This document shows positions 44,735 to 56,090 of a stretch of 64,000 nucleotides of DNA, in pieces. This DNA is from Isochrysis galbana (Eukaryota; Haptophyta; Isochrysidales; Isochrysidaceae), in assembly GCA_018136815.1 (NCBI GenBank), contig CM030942.1:2679546-2743545 (forward strand). The letters run 5' to 3'. Positions within the stretch are counted from its first letter, which is position 1, and each line of letters starts with the position of its first letter. Under the pieces are notes generated by a model. That model ran no database searches. It was not told the DNA's origin and saw only the letters and a program-made list of their open reading frames with translations. The position numbers were made by a program, and so were the translations under genes.

Positions 44735-45335
44735 CTGGCGTGGAGATATATCCTTACGGACTTTTACAACATTCAATATGGCAACGCGGACGGTAGGTCC
44801 GTCAGGACAATCTTAAGAGCGATCCTCGCGAGATACCACTTATTAGTAACGGCGAAGGTCGATTTCTTTCAAAGGTTAAAAAAACAGCGCGAGAACATGG
44901 GGCTACATGCCCCGAGTAACAAACATATCCGGAAAATGATAAGCCCTCTGTACACTATAGACAAGGATTTCAATCTAGGAGCATCAGAGGACCTCTTGCA
45001 GGCGGCGAGAGGCCTGGACATAAGGAACATCACCTAGGGTAGCCAAAACTCTTAGTAGGAACCACACCGGGAACCAATAAAGATCTCGCGTTATACAAAC
45101 GAGAAAATCCGAGTCGAAACTCGATCAAGAGACGAACCACATTCTCCCGCCCCCTTCTCTCCAACTCCTGGCCGAAGCAGCGCGCGCGGCCTCCCTGGAA
45201 CCAGCTTCTCCACTAGAGAGGGAACTGGGGAAAGGGAAGGGAGTTGTCAGGGGTTAAGGTTGGGTAGTAGGGAGGTGCACTAGCAAGCTGCCTCACGCCG
45301 CATACGTAGCGGGAATTTTTAAGAAGATTGTTTTA
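44735..45335 (+). mobile_element. non-LTR retrotransposon, ORF2 end plus 3' tail
   Basis: 44,735-45,036 encodes WRYILTDFYNIQYGNADGRS to LDIRNIT, about 90% identical at protein level to the - strand copy at 23,015-23,310. The 3' UTR and tail module follow, ending GGAATTTTTAAGAAGATTG. Orientation of coding part and tail agree, which fixes the T-rich end as the true 3' end. Confidence 0.85.
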
Positions 45336-45417
45336 ATCTTGCTTCTGTTTTTGGTTGCCATGGAGTGGTGGGGGGGGCGCCCCTCCTCACTATCTTGACT
45401 CCCCTCATGCCCTCATG

Positions 45418-45600
45418 AAAAAAAAACTTCTTAATAATCACACCGCGCGCGCGACTCTGTGACCTTTTCCTGACTGCCGCGCCCGCGTCCCTTATCGCTC
45501 CCTCTCACTTGCCTTGCGGCTCGTCCCCTCGTGCTCTACCTAGGGGCTCAGTGTTCGGGGTTTCCAGTGGCAGGCGGCGTGCGCCGATCTCCGACGGTCG
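45418..45600 (-). mobile_element. non-LTR tail family B (inverted copy)
   Basis: The - strand runs from GGGGCTCAGTGTTC..., CGAGGGGACGAGCCGCAAGG and CAAGTGAGAGG to ATTATTAAGAAG and nine T. The + strand segment 51,090-51,277 matches it. The 3' end resembles that of the main family (TTAAGAAG followed by T). Confidence 0.65.
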
Positions 45601-46671
45601 ATTTCTCGGCTCTCGGCCTTCCCGCGAGAACGAGAGAAAGCAGAGATTTATAACGATAAATGCCAAATGCCGAACGACGAAGAGAAGAGCGAAGCCTAAC
45701 GAGCGTCGATTCGCGAATGCGCGAATGCGACATCAGCTAGCATCTCGTCTAGGATGAATAATGCGACAAGGGGCTGAGGTTTGTTGTACGGGCCCACCCC
45801 TGCGGGTGTTTGCGATGGAGTGAGGGGAGCGTGAGGCCCCCATTGACCCTCTTACAGAAGTAGGCCGTCAGAGGATCCACATGATTACCAGCAATAGGCT
45901 ATTTTACAAAAATTCCCCGAGGCTCGCCCGAGGACCCCTGTGGATCTGTGGATTCTTTTGCCGATCTCCACTACTAGCATAAAAAAGGAGCTTAGTTGGG
46001 CCTCATAGGGCTAACTCTGTGTGGTGCCCTTCCAGACCCCTAGTGAGTGATCGGGCCACCACAAACCGAGCCCCTAACTGGCAAGAGCACAAATAGGAAA
46101 CAAGGGGCGGCGAAGGGGCTAGTTGCTACAAGGCAAGTTGAGGTTGGGAGGAAAGAGATAGGGAACGGGCGTGGTTACAAAGTAGATGATCAATGCCACG
46201 TGTGGGCGCGAGAATATTAAATAGCTTTTCTTTCAGCGCCTCTAGTGAAGGGTCTCCTCCGGCCGCCTAGGTCGTACCCCACACCATCAATCCAACAGCC
46301 GTAGCTCATCTAGGCCCTATGATGTCCGCTTCGGCCACTCCCGACTCCCATCACGGACGCCAATTTAACCGGGGGGTCTTTTCATCCATGTACCAGCTTC
46401 AAAATGCGAACAAGCACCACAATCCCCCGCTGCCGCCAATCGTAGCAGCGCCTCTGTAGTGTCATTGGTGATGCGCATGATCATCAGACAGCTATGCTGC
46501 TCCTCCAAGCTGAGTGCTCGTCCGCGCTCATATAAAGCGGTCAACGGTGCATTGCTGCCAAACACACGGCATTGGTACTGCGAGTGGTCCGCCTGAAGCT
46601 GGTGCGCTCAAGAGGTCTAGTACCCGATCAACCAGCATGAAGGACGCTCATTTGGTTACCGACTCATACGG
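45601..46671. other. intergenic, no gene
   Basis: 3' flank of the mini-ferredoxin gene. Nothing is recognised. Confidence 0.5.
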
Positions 46672-47133
46672 TCACAAGCGCGTGGCCGAGCCAGGCTTCG
46701 CACTCACAGTGACGCTGTTACCAAACAGCGGCTTCTTCACCTTAGTTTTGCACACCCGAACAGCCTGCATGCCTATGTTAACCTCGCACGAGGCGCAGGT
46801 GCCGGCCTTGCACTGGTACGTGACCTGCGCTCCAGCCTGCAAGGGAATCACATGATCGGCCTCTCAGCAACTCGATTCTCTCTCTCCTTCGCTGCTGCGG
46901 CCTGCGGCGATGGCACGCACCTGGTACGCGGCGAGTGAAAGCGGTGAGCCTTCGGGCACGGTGGCCGACTTGCCGCCAGGGAACTTGACAGTCACGTCGG
47001 CCATCATCCTCGCAGTGGAGCGCGAGGGCGCGAGCTGCGGGCTCGCGACAGCCATGCAGGCTGAGCTACAGGGCGCTCCGAAGCCGGCTGAAAGCGACAG
47101 CATCGCCGCGAGCGAGAGGAGCGAGAGACGCAT
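46672..47133 (-). CDS. plastid 2Fe-2S mini-ferredoxin
   Basis: Two exons (47133-46921 and 46836-46672), GT-AG intron, 125 residues. The start MRLSLLSLAAMLSLSAGFGA is a signal peptide, followed by a Ser/Ala/Arg transit-like stretch ending ARMMA. The mature part VTVKFPGGKSATVPEGSPL runs into a beta-grasp fold with cluster ligands C80, C85, C88 and C100 (CKAGTCASC...RVC). Cys spacing C-x4-C-x2-C is ferredoxin-like, but the last gap is 11, not about 29 as in photosynthetic ferredoxins, and the protein is short. It is probably an electron carrier of a minor ferredoxin-like class in the plastid; partners are unknown. The sense leader is CT-rich. Confidence 0.88.
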
Positions 47134-48333
47134 GCGGTCAGCACCAGAAGAGGTTTGGCGGGCGGGGTGGGTGGATGGGAAGGCGCGCGGGGCGATGGCG
47201 GGGGGGAGAGGGGAGAGGAGGGAACTCGCGGCTTGCCGACGGACTCCGGGGGTGGGGAGCTCCTCCTCCGCCTCTAGGAGAGCTTCTCTGTCCCCGTTAC
47301 TCTTTACTGCCGGGAGCGCAGCATGCAAATGGATGCTTCGATGTTTGGTTTTTTGAGGTGAGAGAAGAGAGGAAGACATGTTCAACGATATAATCGACGC
47401 TTTCCGCAAAGAAAGAGATGATCAAACTTTTCCCGATCCCCCCCCCCCCCCCCTCCCCCCCCCCCCCCTCTCCCTCCCAGTCCCACTCCGTTGCGCCGCG
47501 CCGCCCTCCCCTCAACCTCGCACACCTCTTTCTAACGTGCACACGTGGATTATTTGGTAAACTGAAGCATCCAAATGGCTGCTTCGCCCCTGGGCCTATT
47601 TTCTCCATAATTCCATACTACAATCTCGACCTATTGTGTTGAAAATGGGGTGGGAATGTGGGGAAGGAGGTCCCTGAGGCTCCCCCAGCACCTCACATGG
47701 GCACCCCTCAAGGCGTTGGCGAGCAGGGACGAAATTTGCCGTTTGAAGCATCCATTGGCATGCTCCGGCAGCAAACAGCTTTAGAACTTAGAACTTCAAT
47801 GCAGAGCATCTTGTTAGTAGTTAACTATATACATCAACAACTGAGCGTTAGTACCACTACTCCCACTAGCCCGGTACTATCACGACACCCCTCAACGCAT
47901 CTGCCCGCACGCCTTGAAGTGATGGCACGAGACACATACACACATGCATCCCTACAAATCCCCCCCCTCGCAAACCCCCGGCTCCCATTACCGTTATAAC
48001 TTATAACGTATAACGACTCCCCACAAGCCACAAGATACAAGATACAATGGGGGAAAACCCAAGCTAGTAGCCAGTAGCCAGTAGGCGGATCCACCTACGT
48101 CGGGCGACTCACTAGACCGAAAAATTGAAAAATTGGTAAGTCCCGAGCCTGTATGCTGTATGCTGTTTACAGTATAAGTCGGGACGTCGGGACCGAGGCC
48201 GCCGCCCGCCAACCGCCAACCGCAGACCGCAGACACAGGACCACAGGAGGAGGGGGGGAATGATCACTAGCAGTGCGGGCCACCGGGGGGGGGGCGTGGG
48301 CCACCGGACCATATCTATATCTAAGCACTTCAA
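47134..48333. other. intergenic, no gene
   Basis: Pyrimidine leader for the - strand gene (47,134-47,230), a poly-C stretch (47,440-47,470), and three scattered GAAGCATCCA motifs (47,330-47,755). No coding region is recognised. Confidence 0.5.
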
Positions 48334-49290
48334 CTAACTTTATAGTTAGACGCGATGGAGCGCGCCGGCGAGCCTCTCCCCTCCTCCGGGCCCCCCGCAC
48401 AAGGCGGCCCCCCAGCCCCCATGGACCTGTCGCAGGCGAAGCGACCGCGTCCGCCGTCAGTCAGAGGCCGACCAGGTGAGTGCGACTCCGGTCGCACCGC
48501 GCGGCCCGTGGCCTCGGCCACAGTCACCAAGGCAGACATGCTGGCCCCTCTCATGGGGGGGGACAGTCTGCAGACCACAACACACCATCACCAGGACCAC
48601 ACTGACACATCCTCCATGGGCATGCCTTATGGCAGAGGCCCCTCCCACCCTGGAGACGGTCGCGCTGCCACGGCAGCGCGACCCGAGGCCGGGTGGCCCT
48701 CATGGGCACCCCACACGAGCACCAATGACTGACAAAACGTATCATGACACCCCCTTGGAATAGACAAGGAAGGACAGACATCTGGGAGCCAAGAGCAAAC
48801 CCCAGACACGAGACACGCCGCAGAGCACTCTCCCCTACTCTCTCCTAACCCCTCGACGCTAACCACCATACCGCCCGCGCCCGCCTCTCAGGAGCCAGAC
48901 TCGGATGAAGACGACAACCCCATGGACACTGATGCCTCCTTTGACTTGTCGTTCCATCAAGAGGGCGACTACACCCTACACGACACGACAGTCTACGCCG
49001 CGATTGTCGAGCTTCTCCTCGAACTCGAGGGAGTTGACCCCGAGCCCGACTTCTGGGCTCGATCCTCAAGGGGCCTATGGCACATCGCGGTCAATGAGGA
49101 CTGCATGCAACAATTCAAGGACCGCTATGGAGAGCAAACCACGATAAAGGTGCACAACGTTGAGGTCAACGTCCGCATCAAAATCGAGGCCATCGAAGAC
49201 AAGCTAAACAAGAAGGGGCCCTCGTCACGAAAGGCGCTATACGAGGCGCTCCAAGACGTCGCGGCACACGTCGTAGTTAGGCTCAGGTCA
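48334..49290 (+). mobile_element. non-LTR retrotransposon ORF1, longer copy with RNA-binding-like half
   Basis: Hairpin CTAACT - TTAT - AGTTAG (48334-48349), then ATG at 48355: MERAGEPLPSSGPPAQGGPP. The frame has stops at about 48,730 and 48,745, then continues in the same frame through an acidic stretch to VYAAIVELLLELEGVDPEPD, FWARSSRGLWHIAVNEDCM and QQFKDRYGEQTTIKVHNVEV. This looks like a LINE ORF1 RRM-type domain. Beyond 49,290 the frame breaks down. Confidence 0.7.
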
Positions 49291-50285
49291 ATACTTCTAG
49301 AAGTTTTTCTGCTTGAAGTTTGGGTGGCCTTCTCCAGTGCGTTAGAAGTTTGGGCCCTCTCTAGAAGTGGGCTGCAAGTTTGGGTGGGCGGTGCCCCCTG
49401 TCTAAGAGTATAATCCCCTTTCTACAAGTATAATCCCCTCTCTACCTCTACAGTGTAAAAATCCGTATGGTCACGTTCCCCCGCCGAAATTTCAAAAAAA
49501 GAATGTGCGTCTTATTTACTCACATAAACATGACTGTTTATCATGTTAAAAAGGGGTGCCCTCTTGAGACCCTCAACGATAAAAAAAAACATCTGAAGAT
49601 TCTGGGCTACCCACCTACTACTAACTGGGACTGGTCTCCCTTCTCTACTTGCATCGCCCTTACTTCCCTCCCTCCACCTCTTCCCCTGCCCCCCTTCTTT
49701 CCTTTTTCTTCGGTTTCCGGGGTCCGGCCTTGGTGCGCTACCTAAGGCCTGGTTCGTTCGGAGTGCGGGGGCCGGGCAGGCCTGTTGTGTCTTCTCTTTT
49801 GGTGTTCGCGTCTGCTTTCGTTCGCGCCTAGTGCGACAGTGGCGCCGGGTCAGCTGCGTCGCTGGTATTGCCCTTGCTCCATGTTTTGTTGGCTTATTCG
49901 TCCTTGTTTTGTTGCTCCTTGGGTTCCTCGACAACGTGTGCTATCCTCAGCTTTGTGGCAAGATCCACTAGTTCCTTGCTGGGTTTGAGCCCGCCGTTGT
50001 CGTTCATACTGAAAACGGGCCTCAAGTCGCTTAAGCCTTACCCGGATCCTGGGAACAGTCCATCTCCATAAGTACAAACTTCAAACCCGCGCCTTCGGCC
50101 GGAATCAAGGAAAAAGTCTGCAAAAATTCTGCCGGGGATGACCTTGAAAGCCTTCTGTGTGCAATCCTTCTCTAGGACGACGAGGCGACGAGTTCTCTTC
50201 TGGCCAATTGGTTCCTTCTTTGCTCTCTCTGTTGACCCACCGTGGCTTTCGCTCCCGTGTTTATTACGTGTTGCCCTTGTTTATG
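49291..50285. other. no clear gene; mixed repeat DNA
   Basis: 49,290-49,400 repeats AGAAGTTTGGG motifs. 49,500-50,110 is open on the - strand in places, but no domain is recognised. It may be the unrecognised body of the next element. Confidence 0.4.
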
Positions 50286-51000
50286 TTAGAAAGTGGTGTG
50301 GCGTGTCTTCGTACGCACCCAGCAACCGTCGCAGCGCTCTGCGATCGAAGCCATGCATGCCGTGACCCGTGACCCCTCGTACCCTTGAGCCCCTACTACG
50401 TAGTATTTACGGAGCTCTTTGCGTATTTCCTCGTCGTCGGTGGTTGTGTCTCCCGCGTCGTGTCTTGGGGCGTTCCAGTCACCTGTGACGTATAGTTCCG
50501 GGATTGCGCTGTTGGATGCCCGTGAATGGAATTTTTGGAAGAACTCCTTCGTCATTCTTTCCTCACGCTTGACGAGGGAGTCGAAGCTCTCTTTGTTCGT
50601 GGGCCCGGACGTTCTCCGAATCGCGTCTATCTTGGCGTTGAGTTCACGGATTCCATCAATTTTTCTGGCGTCGGGTTCTTCGTTGTCGAGTTTGATTCCC
50701 AGTAGTGCGAGCTCATCGATTGCTTTGGTTATCGCCTGGTGCTCTCTACCTTGCCCTGTTGCCCATAGGAGGTAAGTGGCCACCGCTCGCTTGGCGTTGC
50801 CCAGGCGTCGTCTATGTCCTCGTCCGGGGTCTCCGGGTTCGTGTGGCTTCTCCATAGGTGCGATACTACCTTTCGGATGTCTTCCGAGTCGAAGAGTTCG
50901 TTGTTTATGCGCATGTCGTATGTGCGACCCGATTTGTATCCAACGACCTCGAAGGTGCCCAGAGAAATAGACGAAAAACTATACCAAATCATCTCGATCT
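50286..51000 (-). mobile_element. non-LTR retrotransposon, ORF2 segment between endonuclease and RT
   Basis: The - strand encodes NNELFDSEDIRKVVSHLW, YGQQGKVESTRR, then in the neighbouring frame AITKAIDELALLGIKLDNEE and KREERMTKEFFQKFHSR. This matches the helical linker that joins the endonuclease to the reverse transcriptase in LINE ORF2 proteins. The frame shifts near 50,750 and both catalytic domains are missing. Confidence 0.65.
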
Positions 51001-51089
51001 ACCTAAGCGCCAACCCGGGCCCACGGGGGGCGCAGATAAAAAAATTGCTCCAAGAACCAGATCTGTCGGAAAGCCTCACCACGCCAACC

Positions 51090-51277
51090 CTCATGGGGAC
51101 CCATCGGGGATCGGCACACGCCGTCTGCCACCGGAAACTTCGAACACTGAGCCCCTAAGTAGAGCACGAGGGGACGAGCCGCAAGGCAAGTGAGAGAGGA
51201 GGCTAAGGGAAGCGGGCGATGCTGCGGAGTAGACTTGCATAGTCGCACGCGCGGCGAGAATTTTAAAAAGTTTTTTT
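51090..51277 (+). mobile_element. non-LTR tail family B
   Basis: Matches the - strand of 45,418-45,600 and ends TTTTAAAAAG plus seven T. 51,300-51,460 is a weaker third relative ending TATTAAAAGGTTT. Confidence 0.6.
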
Positions 51278-51285
51278 ATATATCT

Positions 51286-51673
51286 AAGCCCTTCACTACC
51301 ACTACTAGTAGTGCGTAGTGCACGGGCACGGGGGGAGTCGCCTGATGGCGGGGGGGGGATGGCCAGGGGAGTGGGGAGTGGGGGGTAGAAAGTTTTTGCT
51401 GCCTGAAGAGAAAGCAGAGGGTCCACGGCCGCGTGTGCGGTGAGACTATTAAAAGGTTTACTTTCTTCTTCCTCCCCTCATATATAAGAATATACTACTA
51501 CTTATATATACTACTACTAAAATTCTCGTAGATGCGGGTTCTCTTGCGTTGCCGCGCACACCCTCACGCGGTCTCGCGCCGTTTAAACAGCTCCCCCGCG
51601 GCCGACGTCGGCCATTCGCCCTCAGCCGCTCTCCTTCCCTCTCTTCTCCCCTCGTAACGGCCCTTCGGTCGGG
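51286..51673. other. repeat relic and leader
   Basis: GC-rich repeat relic, then an AT patch (51,465-51,520, TATATA-rich) and a CT-rich leader up to the RING gene. The TATATATA at about 51,509 is a plausible TATA element 165 bases before the ATG. Confidence 0.45.
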
Positions 51674-52477
51674 ATGGAGGCCCACGAGGAGTCGCTGCTC
51701 AGTCCAGCGCTCGCCGGGTTGCGCCTCGCCTCCCCCCAGGTAGAGGATGCCTTCTCGACGCCTATCTGCTCGACGCCTGTCTCGACGCCACTCCAGCACT
51801 GGCTGCTCGAAGAGGGAGGCCGCCCGTCGCCGCGGCGGACGCACGGGTCAAATGGGGCGTGCACGTGCGCTATATGCCTTTCGCCCGTCCGCCGTGCACC
51901 TCTTTCCACTCGACGGGGCATCTCGTTTGCAGATGGCAAGCACTCACTTCCGCGAAAGATGCCTTACCGAACGCAGTGCTGCGGCCAGCTCTTCCACCGC
52001 GCTTGCCTCGCCGCGTTCAAGGAACAGGCTGACGGGAACACAGCCGCCTGTCCGCTGTGTCGCAGCGAGCGGAACACTGGGCTGACTCCGCTTCGCCAGC
52101 CGACGCCGCACACCGGATTTGTAGGGGCGTCCTCTATGCGCGCGACAATGCGTGCACGTGCCTCGGCTGCACGACTCGCCGTGCAACGGGGGCTGTCAAC
52201 GCGTGCCGCGGCCGAGCAACACTTGGCTAACATGACAGCTCGTGCTGAGTACTCCTCACCCGCACTATCGGAAGTGGACGCCGCGTTCCAAGACGCACTC
52301 ATCGCTGGGCCGTGGATCCCAGCGGACGGCCCGTCACGCATCATCACATCAACACCGCTTGCTGTTCCCGCCAACGCCGACATTTTCTCGCCTCTCCACG
52401 TCAACGAGTCGACCGTAGCGCGGCGACCCGCGAGCGCAGAGTGGCGCGCCGCCCGCTATCGCGTAACATCACCATGA
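51674..52477 (+). CDS. RING finger protein, probable E3 ubiquitin ligase
   Basis: Single-exon frame of 267 residues. The RING covers about residues 63-130: CAICLSPV (C-x2-C), a long loop, QCCGQLFHRACLAAF (C..H..C) and ACPLCRSE (C-x2-C). The long first loop and H in the middle suggest a RING-H2-like cross-brace that binds two zinc ions. The N-terminal 60 residues and the C-terminal half are Ser/Pro/Ala-rich and look disordered, with no membrane span. Substrate is unknown. It follows a CT-rich leader. Confidence 0.78.
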   Translation: MEAHEESLLSPALAGLRLASPQVEDAFSTPICSTPVSTPLQHWLLEEGGRPSPRRTHGSNGACTCAICLSPVRRAPLSTRRGISFADGKHSLPRKMPYRTQCCGQLFHRACLAAFKEQADGNTAACPLCRSERNTGLTPLRQPTPHTGFVGASSMRATMRARASAARLAVQRGLSTRAAAEQHLANMTARAEYSSPALSEVDAAFQDALIAGPWIPADGPSRIITSTPLAVPANADIFSPLHVNESTVARRPASAEWRAARYRVTSP

Positions 52478-53559
52478 CGTCCACTATAGCAGAGAGGTCC
52501 GCGTGATCAGTACTCATTGATTTGGGTGGTAAGGGCCATGCATTGGACCCCTCTAGCCCCCTCAATCTGTGCGGAGCCGCAGGTCATCATGATTTAACTT
52601 GGCCTGTGCATTGGTGGCACAAGCCTGACATATTGCGGAGCTCTCGAAATACTCTCAAAACTCCAACTTGATTTTGCGACCTGTCGCGAAAGCAGTAGTT
52701 GTTGAAGTATTCATAGTTCACGATTCCCTGTTCTTCTTTCGCCTTCCCCCAACATCAACATTGCGGGCTCGTAGCATGTGCAAAGGAAATTTTGACGATG
52801 CACTTTATCGCCCCCTAGGACTAGCAGAGTGTCTTTTCATCATGTGAAAAAGGAATTCACATATATAGCGATATATCCATCTCTATAGTTAATGCATAAT
52901 CATAATTATAGGGCGGTCAAACACGCCTTTAAACTTGCTAATTGCTAAGGGTGAAAATTCACTAAGTCAAGATTCAGGCTTATCACGCGATCTTTAGGGT
53001 ATTCTACTGAAAATGGGTATATTAGGCAGAATCTTACTTATCAGAAATATGCACATTTCGACGCCATTCAACATTCAACACACAGCGCGCGCATCGCGTC
53101 GAAGTTGGCGCCCCTGCCCCTGCGCAACACCGACAACAAGACCAAGGCTCCAAGGCTACGGGCCGAACGGGCCGGAGTGCCCAACTTTCGAACGCGACTG
53201 CGCGCGCCGCGGGCGCTTTCTTGCCCCTCAGCTTGCATAGGGCGACCCAAAACTCATCACATGAAAAGGAAAAGGTTCCGCCCCAGGAGCCAAATGCCAA
53301 GCATTCGTCGGCCTAGCGCCTAGCGGCCTCGGCGCACGCCTTTGCGGTGATTGCGGAGGTGAGAGGTGAACACCCCACACTCCAGCACTCAAGATTTCTG
53401 ATCAACGGTGGGCGCGAACGCGTGGGGCCGGGCGGCCGGGCAGGAAGGCTTGGGGGGTAAGAGGCAGGTCCGGAACGGCCCGGTCGCGTACGCGAACTCG
53501 GGAGGCAGAGCCCTTGCGAGGGCGCTCGCCACGCACGGTCTCACGGACGTTCAAATGCT
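52478..53559. other. intergenic, partly AT-rich, no gene
   Basis: 52,500-53,050 is AT-richer than most of the window and has no recognised product. 53,050-53,560 is GC-rich and leads into a LINE relic. Confidence 0.5.
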
Positions 53560-53927
53560 AGTCAACCCGGGCCTCAAGGACCAATATTCGAGATGCGGAC
53601 ATCAGACCATACGAAACATCACTTAGTAGATAGCGAAACTTTGTCAATAGAGTACTTAACATAGTCCATGGAAAGACCACATGGGAAGCAAGAGAGGGAA
53701 CCTCGAGCGAAATCAGAACAAAGGAGATGCCACAGTCTCCCGCCCCCTCCACTCCAACCCCCGGCCGAGGCAGTGCGCGCGGCCTCCCCGGAACCAGCTC
53801 TCCACTAAAGAGGGAACTGGGGAAGGGGGAGGGGGTTGCTAGGGGTTAAGGTTGGGTAGAAGGGAGGGTCACAAGCACACTGCCTCACGCCGCACGTGTA
53901 GCGGAGATTTTTAAGAAGATTTTTTTT
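53560..53927 (+). mobile_element. non-LTR retrotransposon, extreme ORF2 end plus 3' tail
   Basis: The coding match is limited to the last residues (IRNIT and stop near 53,625). A 3' UTR with the same layout as at 45,040-45,335 follows, ending GCGGAGATTTTTAAGAAGA and eight T at 53,920-53,927. Confidence 0.75.
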
Positions 53928-53939
53928 CCTAATTAAAGC

Positions 53940-54047
53940 ACCATTACCGGATATTGGCCCGCTCTGCAACGCTAGGCGTGGCTACAGGGGGCTGGGAGAG
54001 GGGAGCGGTCGGCGCGCGCTCCATCGCTGAAACTATGACAACAGTTT
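53940..54047 (-). mobile_element. non-LTR retrotransposon, ORF1 start only
   Basis: The - strand shows hairpin AAACT..AGTTT (54030-54047), then ATGGAGCGCGCGCCGACC at 54024. It lies head-on against the + strand tail that ends 13 bases away. Confidence 0.6.
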
Positions 54048-54288
54048 AGACGACAACCACAGGAGGACGTGCCCTCCCGATAAGCCGCACACATCACGCC
54101 TGGTGACTGAAGAGGCTGAGCAAGCTAGGGCCATTAGCCTGCCTAAACACGCTTGTGAAGTGCAACACCTTGCCGTATGCTGTGGTGGTTCCCAATACAA
54201 TCCCTGTGCCCGATGAGCTGTGCCCTTTTCACCTCGGGTGCATCCCGCGAAGACTGCCCGTTACCCCCGCATTATACGTCAAGCTGAG

Positions 54289-54882
54289 CTAATTGAAGTG
54301 CTTTGACCTGTGTTTGAATTGTGGGTTTGGATCCTTTGTGACTTTCCGTATCCTGCGCGGTATTGGCGGCTTGAGGCCGGCTACCTCAGCCTCACGTGCA
54401 GCCTCCGCGTCCATGACAACCTCAGCATTCATCTTAGCGATCCGGCGGCGCAGATGAGCTGCGGTGTGTTGATGGCTATTGAGGCGCATGTCGCGTGCCA
54501 TCGCTGTGTAGTTGTCCGCATATTTCGCGACAAGGGCACTGAGCACCTTGTGCTCTCCCTCTGGGATCTGGCGATACACGACAGCAGCTTCGGGCACCTC
54601 GTCTTCGAGCGGGTGGTGTGCGCCGGTCGGCTCGGCGCACGGCCCTTTAAGTCGTGGCTTGAAGCCACGGATCGCATGCCTCTCAGCGCCGATCTGGTTG
54701 GCGTCTGCGAGCAGCGCCAGACGCTTGTAGTTCTCGTAGTGAGACTTGGAGACATCATAGGAGCTCAGGACGGCTGAGTCTGCGAGGAATCCCGACGGCT
54801 TGCCCACCTTCTTCGCGCGTGGCTTCACGCGCACCTTGGGGCGGCTCGAGTTGCGCTTGGGCCGCGCGCGCGAGCGGGGCAT
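54289..54882 (-). CDS. NOP16: ribosome biogenesis protein NOP16
   Basis: Single-exon frame of 197 residues. A basic N-terminus (MPRSRARPKRNSSRPKVRVK) acts as a likely nucleolar signal. SYDVSKSHYENYKRLALLAD..QIG corresponds to the NOP16 W/Y..KS...NY..LGL..D.N block. The C-terminal signature EHKVLSALVAKYADNYTAMA and RDMRLNSHQHTAAHLRRRI is diagnostic (KYGDDY.AMARD.KLN..Q.T..QL). NOP16 acts in 60S pre-ribosome assembly in the nucleolus. 54,048-54,288 downstream holds nothing recognised. Confidence 0.9.
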   Translation of the reverse strand: MPRSRARPKRNSSRPKVRVKPRAKKVGKPSGFLADSAVLSSYDVSKSHYENYKRLALLADANQIGAERHAIRGFKPRLKGPCAEPTGAHHPLEDEVPEAAVVYRQIPEGEHKVLSALVAKYADNYTAMARDMRLNSHQHTAAHLRRRIAKMNAEVVMDAEAAREAEVAGLKPPIPRRIRKVTKDPNPQFKHRSKHFN

Positions 54883-54934
54883 GGACGCGCGCCGCCGCCT
54901 CCGACGGCCACGAGGCGACAGACGACCCGCAGAG

Positions 54935-55150
54935 AGAGGGAGCGCAGCACACAGTGTGTGAATGTGAATGAGAAGGAGGCCCTTCCCCCATCTATATCTC
55001 TATGGGTAAAGTACATGTGGCTCTTAGGCCTTGGGGGGCGCTTCGCTTCGGGCGCAGTACACAGTGAGTGAGTGTGAATGTGAATGAGGCGCCGTCAATC
55101 GGCTTCCCCTATCTATGCGTAAAGTATATGTGACATGTGGCTAAGACGTG
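54935..55150. repeat. 115-bp tandem duplication upstream of NOP16
   Basis: Two diverged copies, beginning GCGCAGCACACAGTGTGTGA (near 54,941) and GCGCAGTACACAGTGAGTGA (near 55,057). Both continue GTGAATGTGAATGA, a CCCC.ATCTAT block and GTAAAGTA.ATGTG. They lie in the probable promoter of NOP16. 55,150-55,300 that follows is a palindromic TAGATATCTAG microsatellite. Confidence 0.85.
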
Positions 55151-55299
55151 GAACTAGATAGCCAGATATCTAGCTATCTAGTTATCTAGTTATCCACCCC
55201 CGATTTTCACTATCTATATCTAGTAAGATAGAGCCGGGGACTATCTATATCTAGCTAGATAGCTAGATGGCAATCGCAAATATCTAGATATCTAGTGAA

Positions 55300-56090
55300 T
55301 AGCGGGCAGCGGGCAGCGGGCCTCTTTCGCTGCTTACAGTCGAGCGCGGACCCTAGATAGGAAAAACAGTGGGGGGGGGTCCAAAAACAGTAAAAACAGT
55401 CTGTTTTTGGCCTTCATAGAAAAACAGACAAAAACAGTCCCAAAAACAGTACCGGGGGGGGGCTCTCTAACGAATTCTCGCCGGGCGAGGGCGCTCGGTC
55501 GGGTGCGCGCGCTCTCTCTCTCTCCCCCTCGCTCTCACTCTCCCTTCTCCCTCTCTCGCTCCCCCCGGGGTGCAAAACCCCCCCTCTCCCTCTCTCCATT
55601 CTCCTCCACCCCTCTCCCTGCGGCGCGTCGCCATGCGGCGCGCCACGGCCTGCTCTCAGAGGGCCTTTGGGGGGCTCCCAGAGGGCCAGCAAGGGTAGCT
55701 CAGGGGGCAGTGGAGGCTGGGGCTCAGCCCCTGGCCCCTTTCCCCTTCCCCAGTTCCCGCTTTAGTGGAGATACTGGCCCCGGGGGTGGCCGCGCGCGCT
55801 GCTTCGGCCAGGAGTTGGAGATAAGGGGGCGGGAGACTATGTCGTCGTCTTGCTTCGGCGTATTAAGTTAATTAATTATTAAGTCGTGGTCCCACCTTTA
55901 CATACCGGTAAGTCAGCCGTTGTATCCAGCGGTTATTTTGCGCGAGGGAGGGTTGGTGATTTCACGTGATGTGTCGTGCATTCAATTGCATAGAGGGCCG
56001 GGTGAAGCTTCCATGCTTCCGGCGATAGCTGGCAAACTCCGCCTCAGCTTGATCCACTCGCCTGACGACTCCCTCATCTCTCATTCATAG
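55300..56090. other. repeat relics, no gene
   Basis: 55,360-55,450 repeats AAAAACAGT. 55,560-55,745 is a short family A copy. 55,735-55,850 is part of the LINE tail module in - orientation. No gene is recognised. Confidence 0.55.
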
